Of a stretch of DNA of 34,894 bases, positions 26,812 to 34,546 are shown piece after piece. The stretch is taken from assembly GCA_020426325.1 (NCBI GenBank), contig JAGQQG010000059.1, positions 1 through 34,894 of the forward strand. Reading direction: 5' to 3'. The notes beneath the pieces were generated by a model. That model saw only the letters and a list, made by a program, of their open reading frames with translations. It had not been told where the DNA came from and ran no database searches. How positions within the stretch are numbered: position 1 is the first letter of the stretch; each line of letters begins with the position of its first letter. The stretch is from Planctomycetaceae bacterium (GTDB lineage: Bacteria; Planctomycetota; Planctomycetia; Planctomycetales; Planctomycetaceae). The translations under genes were made by a program, and so were the position numbers.

Positions 26812-27308
26812 GTGTCCCTTCTCCATCAGACGCAGATGTGCAGGCAGTGCTTCATCAGCTCGAAGCAGGTCCGGGCATCGTTATCTCACTGGTAGACGAG
26901 TTGGAGCCTTCGATTTTGAAACGTCGACCACGGCCCGGAGTCTGGTCAGCCCACGAACATGCGTGTCATCTCCCGAAGGTTCAACCCTTATTCGTCGACC
27001 GCCTGGACATGATGTTGTCTTGTGAAAAGCCCGTCATTCGTTCCTACGATCCCGCACGGGACGATCCAGATGATGCGCTCCTGTCCACAGACCTGCAAAG
27101 CGCGATGAACAGGTATGTGTGTGAGCGTCAATCACTTCTCGAACAATTGCATCAGTTGACGAACGATGAGTGGGCGATTGAAGCCGAGCATGATGAGTAT
27201 TCGCATTACTCGGTCTTCATCATGTTTCGTCACCTCGCACTCCATGACCTGTATCATGCGTATCGCATCGAGGAACGTCTGTTGATGAAAGAGTGGCCGA
27301 CCTTATAG
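26808..27308 (+). CDS. DinB-family (DinB/YfiT-like) protein
   Basis: A 166-residue four-helix-bundle protein of the DinB/DUF664-like superfamily. Conserved metal-site histidines are visible: VWSAHEHACHL (His49, His51, His54) and the C-terminal FRHLALHDLYHAYRI. Such proteins bind a divalent metal with three histidines and include thiol-S-transferases, for example using bacillithiol or mycothiol; many have no known substrate. ATG 26808 overlaps the mrp stop by four bases, implying coupled translation. The 3' end overlaps the convergent regulator gene by six bases. Confidence 0.88.
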   Translation: MSVPSPSDADVQAVLHQLEAGPGIVISLVDELEPSILKRRPRPGVWSAHEHACHLPKVQPLFVDRLDMMLSCEKPVIRSYDPARDDPDDALLSTDLQSAMNRYVCERQSLLEQLHQLTNDEWAIEAEHDEYSHYSVFIMFRHLALHDLYHAYRIEERLLMKEWPTL

Positions 27309-27980
27309 CGTCGCCTCTGAGAACTCCACCAGAATATTCTCAGCAACAGCGTGTGAAAAGGGCACGGTTCTTCCATCGACTTGCAAGGTGATGATGCCAG
27401 CATCGGCGTCATTGGATTGCACTTCTCCCTTGGTCCCCAGCGTGAGTCCCTGTTCTGTCAGATACCGCAGAAAGTCTGCATCCTGAGACAGCACACGCAC
27501 GACGTTGAACTGTACTCCCCTGGCACAACCGGTGAGCGAAGTCGTCGAATCCCCCTGTTGCCGCATAGTGCCGTCAGCGGTCGGAATTGGATCGCCGTGC
27601 GGATCGACTTTGGGGTGACCCAGATACGCATCGATTCGATCGACGAGACTGTCGCTGACCGCGTGCTCCATATGTTCGGCTTCGTCGTGAACTTCATCCC
27701 AGGAGAGATCCAAGGTTTCCACGAGAAACAGTTCGATCAACCGATGCCGCCTGACCATCCGCATGCCCAGCGAACGACCGGACTCGGTGAGACGGACTCC
27801 CTGATAAGGCCGATATTCCACCAGTTGCGACTCCGCCAGTGTCTTGAGCATGCTCGTGACAGTCCCGGGTGAGACTCCAAGTGCCGTGGCGAGCTGACCC
27901 GTCGAAATCCATTCCGCCTGGGAACGAATGCCCGTCTGGAGAATGGCTTTCAGGTAGTTTTCGACAGTCAGTGAAGGCAT
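27303..27980 (-). CDS. DtxR/MntR-family metal-dependent regulator
   Basis: A 225-residue iron/manganese-responsive repressor. A winged helix-turn-helix (about 5-65, with ISTGQLATALGVSPGTVTSMLKTL) is followed by the metal-binding dimerisation domain (RRHRLIELFLVETL, then HDEAEHMEHAVSD at 98-110). A C-terminal SH3/FeoA-like domain follows (about 155-225, GTKGEVQSNDADAGIITL). At the position of the DtxR metal-ligand Cys102 the protein has Glu102, as in manganese-type MntR, so manganese sensing is a reasonable inference. No target transporter gene is in the window. The gene overlaps convergent dinB-like by six bases and follows the zinc-ribbon pair. Confidence 0.93.
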   Translation of the reverse strand: MPSLTVENYLKAILQTGIRSQAEWISTGQLATALGVSPGTVTSMLKTLAESQLVEYRPYQGVRLTESGRSLGMRMVRRHRLIELFLVETLDLSWDEVHDEAEHMEHAVSDSLVDRIDAYLGHPKVDPHGDPIPTADGTMRQQGDSTTSLTGCARGVQFNVVRVLSQDADFLRYLTEQGLTLGTKGEVQSNDADAGIITLQVDGRTVPFSHAVAENILVEFSEATL

Positions 27981-28010
27981 CGTTTTCAGCGTCCCTCAGA
28001 AGTCTTCACC

Positions 28011-28226
28011 TCAATGCTCACACTTGGGCCGTCCAGCGATCGTTTCCCGTTGGCAGTGAGGACAGGTCAACATGGTATGTCCGAGCGAGAAGCGATCGCC
28101 TTCTAACCTGTTCCGACCTCGCCAAGCCAGGCTGATCAGAAACAGCACGATTCCTGCCACCAGGCATAGCAAAAGTACTGGCTTGATAAGATGAATGACA
28201 TGGAATGGTACCGGGTCGTAGGTCAC
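28011..28226 (-). CDS. 71-residue membrane zinc-ribbon protein (second of pair)
   Basis: A 71-residue protein. It has an N-terminal hydrophobic helix (about 12-35, IKPVLLLCLVAGIVLFLISLAW), a short basic linker, and a C-terminal zinc ribbon with CPHC and a closing C-x-H (KCEH), so the last ligand may be His. I start at GTG 28226, whose bases overlap the TGA of the upstream gene (GTGA) with AGGA six bases before; a TTG at 28244 is less likely. This gives exactly the same length as its neighbour, supporting a tandem-duplication origin. Function unknown. Confidence 0.75.
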   Translation of the reverse strand: MTYDPVPFHVIHLIKPVLLLCLVAGIVLFLISLAWRGRNRLEGDRFSLGHTMLTCPHCQRETIAGRPKCEH

Positions 28227-28438
28227 TGAAGTTCCTGTCCGCAATGTGAGCAGTGTTTGCTCCCGGCCCGTGTTTCCTGACCGCAGTGCCAGCAGGTCAA
28301 TTCTCCTCGAGGTTCACCCAGATTAAACAATCCATCCATGCCTACCCAGCCACACACGAAGAAGAGACCGACCCCCAACGCAAGCAGGCCGATCATCCCC
28401 AACAGGGTGCCAAACAGATAGACAAAAAACGTCAGCAT
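28223..28438 (-). CDS. 71-residue membrane zinc-ribbon protein (first of pair)
   Basis: A 71-residue protein with an N-terminal hydrophobic segment (about 2-33, FFVYLFGTLLGMIGLLALGV and onward) and a C-terminal zinc ribbon, CWHC followed by CSHC (spacing 12). It has the same architecture and length as the following gene. ATG 28438 is chosen over GTG 28591, because the extra 51 residues are unlike the rest and the shorter form matches its paralogue. No strong Shine-Dalgarno. Its TGA overlaps the GTG of the second gene, so both products are likely made in similar amounts, perhaps as a complex. Confidence 0.7.
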   Translation of the reverse strand: MLTFFVYLFGTLLGMIGLLALGVGLFFVCGWVGMDGLFNLGEPRGELTCWHCGQETRAGSKHCSHCGQELQ

Positions 28439-28743
28439 GGTCGAATCGTCAAGCTGATAGTAGTCAATCGAAACCGAATTGGCGGGATCATTCTGTTTAG
28501 CGACGCATCGAAGATGCGGCCGCTCGCAGAGGACTGCTGCAAATTGAAGAACATCCTGATTGTACGTCCGTATGACGCCAGTGTCACTCACGCGAATACG
28601 TTAATCACATTGATCCAGATGTGATGATCGAGTCATAACGATCAGTCAGGTGCCGTCGATAGCGTCGTACTTGGGTTGAGGCCTACAATATTTTCGAGCG
28701 ATGTCAGCACTCAACCATCAGCGAGGACTCTCAAGGTCACACC
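28439..28743. other. divergent intergenic region
   Basis: A 305-base stretch between the zinc-ribbon pair (minus) and the PhyH-like gene (plus). A TACAATAT that could be a -10 box lies near 28684-28691 upstream of the plus-strand gene, but no matching -35 is at the right distance. An alternative longer reading of the zinc-ribbon protein (to GTG 28591) would use half of this region. Nothing else is recognised. Confidence 0.45.
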
Positions 28744-29574
28744 ATGCAAACCGACTTCAAGACAACGCCTGATGAGACGGATCTGGACCAGATCGAACGG
28801 GACCTGAGGTTCTATCCCAGTACGGTGACAAGTCCCCTAAGCTTGAGTACACCACAAGTCGAAGGCTTCAATCGGGACGGCTATGTGCGACCGGTGTCGA
28901 TCTTCTCTCAGGAAGAGATTGCCGGCATCAGGAGTTACTTTGATGACCTCCTCGAACGAACGATTGCAGCTGGCGGGAACAGTTACTCGATCAGCACGGC
29001 TCATCTCAAACATGGACGCGTTTATGATCTGTTGACTGACGCGCGAATTGTTGCCTGCGTGAAGGATCTGTTGGGTGAGAATGTCGTCGGCTGGGGGTCA
29101 CACTTCTTCTGTAAGATGCCCCACGATGGCAAAGCAGTCGCCTGGCATCAGGATGCGAGTTACTGGCCGCTCACTCCGACGAAGGCCGTCACCGTCTGGC
29201 TCGCGATCGACGATGCGGACCGTGGCAACGGATGCATGCGGTTCATCGCGGGGTCACATCACTACGGTCATTTGACCTACCGGCCGAGCGAATCCCATGA
29301 AGACAACGTCCTTAACCAGACTGTCGACAACGCTGAGCAGTACGGCGAACCGGTCGATGATGACTTGCAGGCGGGGCAGATTTCGCTGCACTCGGACCTG
29401 CTGCTTCACGGTTCGGAAGCAAACGATTCCGATCGCCGCCGATGCGGGCTCACGCTGCGGTATGCGACGACCGACGTGAAGGCTCATATGGGATGGAACG
29501 CCAAAGGGGTGATTGTCAGCGGGACCGATCCCGACGGGCACTGGGCTAATCCTCCCCGCCCTGACAACGATTGA
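28744..29574 (+). CDS. phytanoyl-CoA dioxygenase (PhyH)-family protein
   Basis: A 276-residue Fe(II)/2-oxoglutarate-dependent oxygenase of the PhyH family. The double-stranded beta-helix shows the iron triad His135-x-Asp137 (AWHQDASYW) and His222 (LLLHGSEAN). An arginine-rich strand follows (RRRCGLTLRYATTDV, from residue 231) whose arginine should bind 2-oxoglutarate. GCMRFIAGSHHYG is the usual family strand. There is no signal peptide, so it is cytoplasmic. Family members hydroxylate phytanoyl-CoA, ectoine, or many small natural products; the substrate here is unknown. The stop overlaps a possible TTG of the next gene. Confidence 0.92.
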   Translation: MQTDFKTTPDETDLDQIERDLRFYPSTVTSPLSLSTPQVEGFNRDGYVRPVSIFSQEEIAGIRSYFDDLLERTIAAGGNSYSISTAHLKHGRVYDLLTDARIVACVKDLLGENVVGWGSHFFCKMPHDGKAVAWHQDASYWPLTPTKAVTVWLAIDDADRGNGCMRFIAGSHHYGHLTYRPSESHEDNVLNQTVDNAEQYGEPVDDDLQAGQISLHSDLLLHGSEANDSDRRRCGLTLRYATTDVKAHMGWNAKGVIVSGTDPDGHWANPPRPDND

Positions 29575-29591
29575 CGATGGAGAATCTGACG

Positions 29592-31046
29592 ATGCCGGGA
29601 TATCGTTGTGGTGTTGTCTGTCTACTGATGGTGTGCTCAGCCGCACTCGCATCTGCCCAAGAGGCGTTGACTCATACGACGTTTGACGTCGATCCTGGAT
29701 GGGAAGGCTTTCGAAACAGACTGCTGCCCGATGTGCGGCCCCGCGTGAAGCAGGACTTCGGCTATCGTGCAACGAATTATGCTGGCGGTGATCGGCCGGG
29801 TGAGATTGGAGGAACCATCCAGCGATCCACAACGCCTGCACGATATTCGATGGCCATCGACGAACGAACCTTCGACGAGCCATTGCAGGCATCCGGGACG
29901 TTCTCGGTCACTCGTGCGAGCGGAGGCAGTGGAGTGATGTGCGGATGGTTCAATGAGAACTCGCAAGGGTGGCGGACATCCAACTCACTCGGGTTTCGCC
30001 TCGACGGCAACGGCGGCAAATACTGGGTGTTTTACGAGTACGGCACCCTAAATCGACGCACGGGTGGCGGAGGGGCATTCCAGGGAGAGCGTTATCAGAC
30101 GACCCCGACGGATCCATTCCTCGCAGACGGCACCCCTCACCATTGGTCGCTGACGTACACGCCACAGGCTGGCACACACGACGCCATGATCCGTTTCCGG
30201 ATCGACGACCGTGCTTACGAAGTCAACGTTCCGGCAGAGCACGTGGCCGACGGTGCTACCTTCAATCGCTTCGGCCTGTGGAACGTTGAAACGGGAGGTG
30301 AGACTCTCGATGCGTACTTTGATGATTTCACAGTCAACGGTCAGCATGTTTCGTTCGACGCAGACCCGGACTGGATCTGCGAAGGAAATCAGGCTGAGTT
30401 TGTTGAGTCCATCATTCGCCCATATCACAATTACGGCTTCAGTCACACTTCGCATGCCGGGGGCGAGCGAGGAGAGATTGGAGGGATTGTCTTTCGAGAT
30501 GAAAAACCGAGTTACTACGCTGCGAGGACACAGCCTCTGTCGCTGGAATATCCTCTGGAAGCTTCCGGGACGGTTTCGCTCTGCTCGGCTGGCGCGGACA
30601 GCGGCGTCATGCTTGGTTGGTTTGACTCAGCCAGCAAGCAAACGAAGCACACGCCGGAATATGAAGAGCACTTACCCAATGTTCTCGGCATGATGATCGA
30701 AGGCCCCAGCCGCATCGGTCATGTCTTTCGGGCAACCTACACGACGGCTACCGGTCAATCGCAGGCTCCGATCAATGATCCGCACACAGGCGAACTTCGA
30801 CCAGTGATCCTTCCCAACGGAGCGACTCATCACTGGGCCATCAAATACGTCCCGCTTGGAGAGAACGCCGGCGGACGGATGACAGTGACTTTTGATGACA
30901 CGTCACACATTCTTGACCTTTCACCGGAGGACTTGAAGGCTGGAGCGAGCTTCGATCGATTTGGGGTGTTCAACATTCAGGCTGGAGGTCATCACGTCGA
31001 AGTCTATGTCGACGATCTGACGTTCACTGCGGCGCAGATGCCGTGA
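29592..31046 (+). CDS. secreted protein with two tandem lamin-G/concanavalin-like domains
   Basis: A 484-residue exported protein with a signal peptide (about residues 1-23, GVVCLLMVCSAALASA). It has two related halves. The first runs from FDVDPGWEGF through GEIGGTIQRS, LQASGTFSV and SGVMCGWFN to FNRFGLWNVETGG. The second runs from FDADPDWICEG through GEIGGIVFRD, LEASGTVSL and SGVMLGWFD to FDRFGVFNIQAGG. The beta-rich pattern resembles concanavalin/LamG folds often used for carbohydrate binding; that is inference. ATG 29592 is favoured by GGAG nine bases upstream; TTG 29571 and ATG 29577 lack a Shine-Dalgarno. It follows the PhyH-like gene directly and converges on the PLD-like gene. Confidence 0.78.
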   Translation: MPGYRCGVVCLLMVCSAALASAQEALTHTTFDVDPGWEGFRNRLLPDVRPRVKQDFGYRATNYAGGDRPGEIGGTIQRSTTPARYSMAIDERTFDEPLQASGTFSVTRASGGSGVMCGWFNENSQGWRTSNSLGFRLDGNGGKYWVFYEYGTLNRRTGGGGAFQGERYQTTPTDPFLADGTPHHWSLTYTPQAGTHDAMIRFRIDDRAYEVNVPAEHVADGATFNRFGLWNVETGGETLDAYFDDFTVNGQHVSFDADPDWICEGNQAEFVESIIRPYHNYGFSHTSHAGGERGEIGGIVFRDEKPSYYAARTQPLSLEYPLEASGTVSLCSAGADSGVMLGWFDSASKQTKHTPEYEEHLPNVLGMMIEGPSRIGHVFRATYTTATGQSQAPINDPHTGELRPVILPNGATHHWAIKYVPLGENAGGRMTVTFDDTSHILDLSPEDLKAGASFDRFGVFNIQAGGHHVEVYVDDLTFTAAQMP

Positions 31047-31055
31047 TGGACAGGC

Positions 31056-31799
31056 TTATCGCCGTGGCGCGAATCGCTTCCACAGCTCATCAAATGTTGT
31101 GCGGAATGAGCGGACGAGCAATTCATCGTTTGTGACGATCAGGTTTTCTTCATTCGATTCCGAGGCAGAGACTGTCCAGTTGTAGCTGCCGGTGAGAAGC
31201 GTTGTCTCGTCAAACAATGCAAACTTGTGATGCATATGATGGGACGTCAGATCCATCCGGACGGGCACGCCCAATCGATCGAGGAGTGGGATATCCGACC
31301 CACGGTCAGTTGATTTATCGTTGTCACTGATCACACGAACCGACACACCCCGTCGATGGGCAGCGAGGATCTCGTCCGAAATGGCGTTATCAGTGATGGT
31401 GAACACGCACACGTCCGCCGACTTGCGGGCATGTCGAAACAGACTCCGGATGCGACGTCTGCACGCCTCACCCGGACTGAAACAGGCATCAGACTTTACT
31501 TCAGGCAATTTCACATCTGAAGCAGGTTGCAACAGCTTCAGCACGTCATCCAGCCATTCCAGCACTGCCACGGGAGCAAGTCGATTTGTCATGGCCTCGC
31601 GGGCCAGATCAAAGACCTTGTTACGGACGAGTCCCCGCTGCTGCTCACTCAGGTTTGCCTCAGCGATGACCGAAGCCAAGGCAGCCCGCTCGGATCGGGT
31701 GAGGCGATCGTCTTGAATCGTGGCTCGCAGAGCTTGTTCGATTGTGTGCATGCGGAAATCATCGATGACTTGGGAACGACTGGGTCTGTTCCGATTCAT
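31056..31799 (-). CDS. phospholipase D-like protein with a single HKD motif
   Basis: A 247-residue protein. A helical N-terminal part (about 1-90, charged) precedes one PLD domain with the HKD motif His190-x-Lys192-x4-Asp197 (HHKFALFD), followed by GSYNW. A single HKD is the pattern of Nuc-type endonucleases and MitoPLD/Zucchini, which work as homodimers. No signal peptide or membrane helix is seen, so a cytoplasmic nuclease or phosphodiesterase role is likely. ATG 31799 is used; TTG 31820 and ATG 31751 are alternatives with no better ribosome site. It converges with the secreted-protein gene (9-base gap). Confidence 0.82.
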   Translation of the reverse strand: MNRNRPSRSQVIDDFRMHTIEQALRATIQDDRLTRSERAALASVIAEANLSEQQRGLVRNKVFDLAREAMTNRLAPVAVLEWLDDVLKLLQPASDVKLPEVKSDACFSPGEACRRRIRSLFRHARKSADVCVFTITDNAISDEILAAHRRGVSVRVISDNDKSTDRGSDIPLLDRLGVPVRMDLTSHHMHHKFALFDETTLLTGSYNWTVSASESNEENLIVTNDELLVRSFRTTFDELWKRFAPRR

Positions 31800-31944
31800 C
31801 CGACGGACTGAATTGCCCAACGGTTACCCACTACCCTCTGCGAGGAAAGAATGTCTAAACGCAGCAGGATCTTAGCCTCCAAAATCGAATCCTGCTGAGA
31901 TACACCTCCTCACACGATACTCGATCTCAGTGGAAGAACGTCGC

Positions 31945-33660
31945 TTATCGAGAGGCTCCTGAAGCATTTCCTTTCTGAAGTGACTCAACTGTCGCTGCAA
32001 GTTGTGGATCGTCCTGCACTGCTTCTGCGAACTTCTTTTTCGCAGTTTGAAAGTCCTCTCTTTGAAGAGCAATCTCACCTAATTTCAGGTTCATGGCGGA
32101 CCGCTCCTCACCTGTTCTGGCCTGCGAAAGCGCTGACTCAAAACAGTCGGCTGCCTGATCGAAGTTGCTTCGATACAAATGGATCTCGCCCATAACGATG
32201 TGAGCATCTCGATAGTCTGGATGTTGCTCCAGAATTTTTTGAAGCCGTTGAATAGCTTCGTCATTTCGGCCGAAATTGGCGAGCATGACCGCTGACTGGA
32301 GTTGTGCATTTAGGTCATCAGGGACCGCAACTGCGATCTCCTGTGCGGCCTGAAACTCATTCTGCAACCAGCTGATCTCTTCTTCCGCTGAGGGAAGTAC
32401 CGGTCTGCCAACGAGCGTCTGAGTATATTTTCGCTGCAGTTCCGTCTTTTGGCTCGTCGTCAAAGGCGGGTTTTGAAAGTCCGTCAAAAACAGCAGTCCC
32501 AGGATGACGACAGCTGGAGACCATTTCAGCGCATGGCTAAATCCACTGACAGACAACATCCGACCACGCGGACCCGCGCCTTTCTCGGTCAGCCCAAGTC
32601 CGGCCTGATTGACCGGCTCACGTACTTTCCAGATGAAGCCATCGTAGTAGTAGTGCAGAATGGTTGAGGTAAAGAGAATAGCATAAAAAAATCTGCTGAT
32701 CTTGGCATTACCAACCAAAGGGGCAATCACGCCCAACGAACCATAGGCTACGATTAACCCCAGATACAGGAGAACCATCCCACGACGAAACACATACCGC
32801 ATAAAGCCGTTCATCGGGGCATTCGAACTGACTCTGCGATTGTTATACAGCCAGACGATAGCCAGATACTGCACATCATGGCAAATATCGAATAAGGCAA
32901 CGCCCAGGATCAGCTCCTCCACGTAGTACATTGCAAACCACCATGTCCCGATCCCGCTGACAAGCATCAGCAGTTTCAGTGGATTCGGTTTCGGTCCCCG
33001 GTACAGTTGCAGCAGATAGTTGATCGTAAACCCGACAAAAACCACAACACAAACCACGACTGTCGCCCATCGAATTCCGTTCACGACCGAGTAGGGAATC
33101 ACGGGCAAGCCTGTTGAATACCAATGCCCCAAGGTCATGGAAACCTGAGCAGGCCGAATCAGTTGAGGTGTTACAAATCCACAAAGGCAAACCAGCCAGT
33201 CCCAGTTGGCTGTTGCGAGCGATGTGGAACCAACTTTGGCATCGTAGATCCTGACGAAGCCGTAGAGTTGCATGAACCCATGCCAGGTTGCCCAAGTGAG
33301 GACGATCAGTCGGTAGAGCCCGAAGTGATAGTTGTAGAGCGGAAAGTAAGCGAGAAACACCAAAGGGGGGGCGAGAATGAATCTCCACTTGAACCGCTCA
33401 AACAATTCCCGGTCGCCGTAAGCTCGGATGAGTCCCGGTAAATGGTGGCCTGTCGCAAAAAAGGCCGTCACGATCAGCGAAATCGTGGCTGCTTTGACTC
33501 CCACCGCCGGCGATGAGAGAGTCATCACCGCCGGAATGGCAAGCAGTGGCGTGAGCAGAATCAACAAAAAGTCCACGCGCGGACTAATCATCCATAATCG
33601 GGCGCTGGGATCACTCTTTACTGCCCTCTGAGGCTTGGTATCAGCGGTGGTGACAGACAT
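31945..33660 (-). CDS. polytopic membrane protein with conserved histidines and a TPR tail
   Basis: A 571-residue protein. A block of about ten hydrophobic segments (about residues 30-400) carries histidine-containing patches at segment ends: TGHHLPGLIRAYGDRE (His72, His73), NYHFGLYR (His112), TWHGFMQLYGF (His127), ICHDVQY (His261) and LHYYYDGFIWKVRE (His336). The C-terminal part (about 445-571) has two or three TPR units (e.g. GEIHLYRSNFDQAADCFESA). The histidine pattern recalls metal- or haem-binding membrane enzymes, but I cannot name a family. ATG 33660 has GAGGG six bases upstream; a longer start at 33696 is rejected. Possible role: membrane enzyme with protein-binding tail. Confidence 0.75.
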   Translation of the reverse strand: MSVTTADTKPQRAVKSDPSARLWMISPRVDFLLILLTPLLAIPAVMTLSSPAVGVKAATISLIVTAFFATGHHLPGLIRAYGDRELFERFKWRFILAPPLVFLAYFPLYNYHFGLYRLIVLTWATWHGFMQLYGFVRIYDAKVGSTSLATANWDWLVCLCGFVTPQLIRPAQVSMTLGHWYSTGLPVIPYSVVNGIRWATVVVCVVVFVGFTINYLLQLYRGPKPNPLKLLMLVSGIGTWWFAMYYVEELILGVALFDICHDVQYLAIVWLYNNRRVSSNAPMNGFMRYVFRRGMVLLYLGLIVAYGSLGVIAPLVGNAKISRFFYAILFTSTILHYYYDGFIWKVREPVNQAGLGLTEKGAGPRGRMLSVSGFSHALKWSPAVVILGLLFLTDFQNPPLTTSQKTELQRKYTQTLVGRPVLPSAEEEISWLQNEFQAAQEIAVAVPDDLNAQLQSAVMLANFGRNDEAIQRLQKILEQHPDYRDAHIVMGEIHLYRSNFDQAADCFESALSQARTGEERSAMNLKLGEIALQREDFQTAKKKFAEAVQDDPQLAATVESLQKGNASGASR

Positions 33661-34546
33661 TATCAACCCTCGGTAACCATTCGTCAGCATGGCCACATTG
33701 AAAGAAAATAGCAGCCATCATCACATCTCAAATTCATCGATCATTGATGTTTGTGGGAATCATCGAACTGCCACAGTGACCTGGAGGAGAACTGAAGTCT
33801 TGATCGAGTAGTCTATAAAGGTTGAAATTGTGGATAGAGCCGTTTGTGTTTTCTGCTGGCGGTGGCGATTGTCAATCGTCAGCCGATCGCTTTTATGATT
33901 CGTGTTCCCTGTGCGATTCCAAGCGTTTGCTTCTTCGATCGAGGTTGCGCCTGGTCAGGCATTTTGTGAGCCAGGCATTGTTGGGTCAGCACACACCGCC
34001 TGTTCTCGGCCATCAAGAACCAACTGCCATGTTTGGGCATTCTTTGGGGAGATGCCTTCGTACAGTGAGACAATCTTGTGTCTGTTGAGCATGTCGCAGA
34101 TTTACCACGACACGGCCCACCTACCGTTACTTTTTTTTCCAAAGCCAGAAAGCTTCGTATGCCAATTCGAAGGTCGTTTTCCGGCCAAGAAGATGCCTCT
34201 AACCGCCAGACTGTTCGGTCCAAGAAGAAGGGGCTGCCATATCGTTCCGATCTTTCTCGCGGTCCTTGCACAACGAACGACCGGGAACGACCAGCAGCAA
34301 AGAGAGGTCTTTTTAATGAGTTGGATCGGCTAACCATCCATCCACTCTTGGGATCATACTGCCGACAGTGGATCTGGCCCATGTAGGCGATGAAATCTCA
34401 ATTTTGGCGAGGGGCTCGCCTAAGCATTTCAACTGTAGGTCATCCATGTGCAGGGACTTCGCACCATCACCGATGCTCACTACCTAGCTGCCCGGATCAG
34501 TCTTCGGTCGAATTGCACGCAACACGCCGGTCCCCTCGCGATCTTA
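33661..34546. other. 886-base region without a convincing gene
   Basis: No frame has both a recognisable domain and consistent composition. A 45-codon minus-strand frame (34092 to 33955, beginning MLNRHKIVSLYEGIS) reads protein-like, but has no Shine-Dalgarno and a stop directly upstream. Another minus-strand stretch in the same frame (about 34320 to 34110) is open too, so a decayed gene is possible. A perfect 6-bp hairpin GGCGAG-GGG-CTCGCC lies at 34406-34420, about 125 bases past the partial gene on the right. A run of eight T lies at about 34131-34138. Confidence 0.4.

Noticed and set aside
33879-34382. A 167-codon minus-strand frame in the right-hand gap.
   Set aside because: Arg/Ser/Cys-rich irregular composition, no recognisable domain, no ribosome site, and it competes with other open frames over the same bases.
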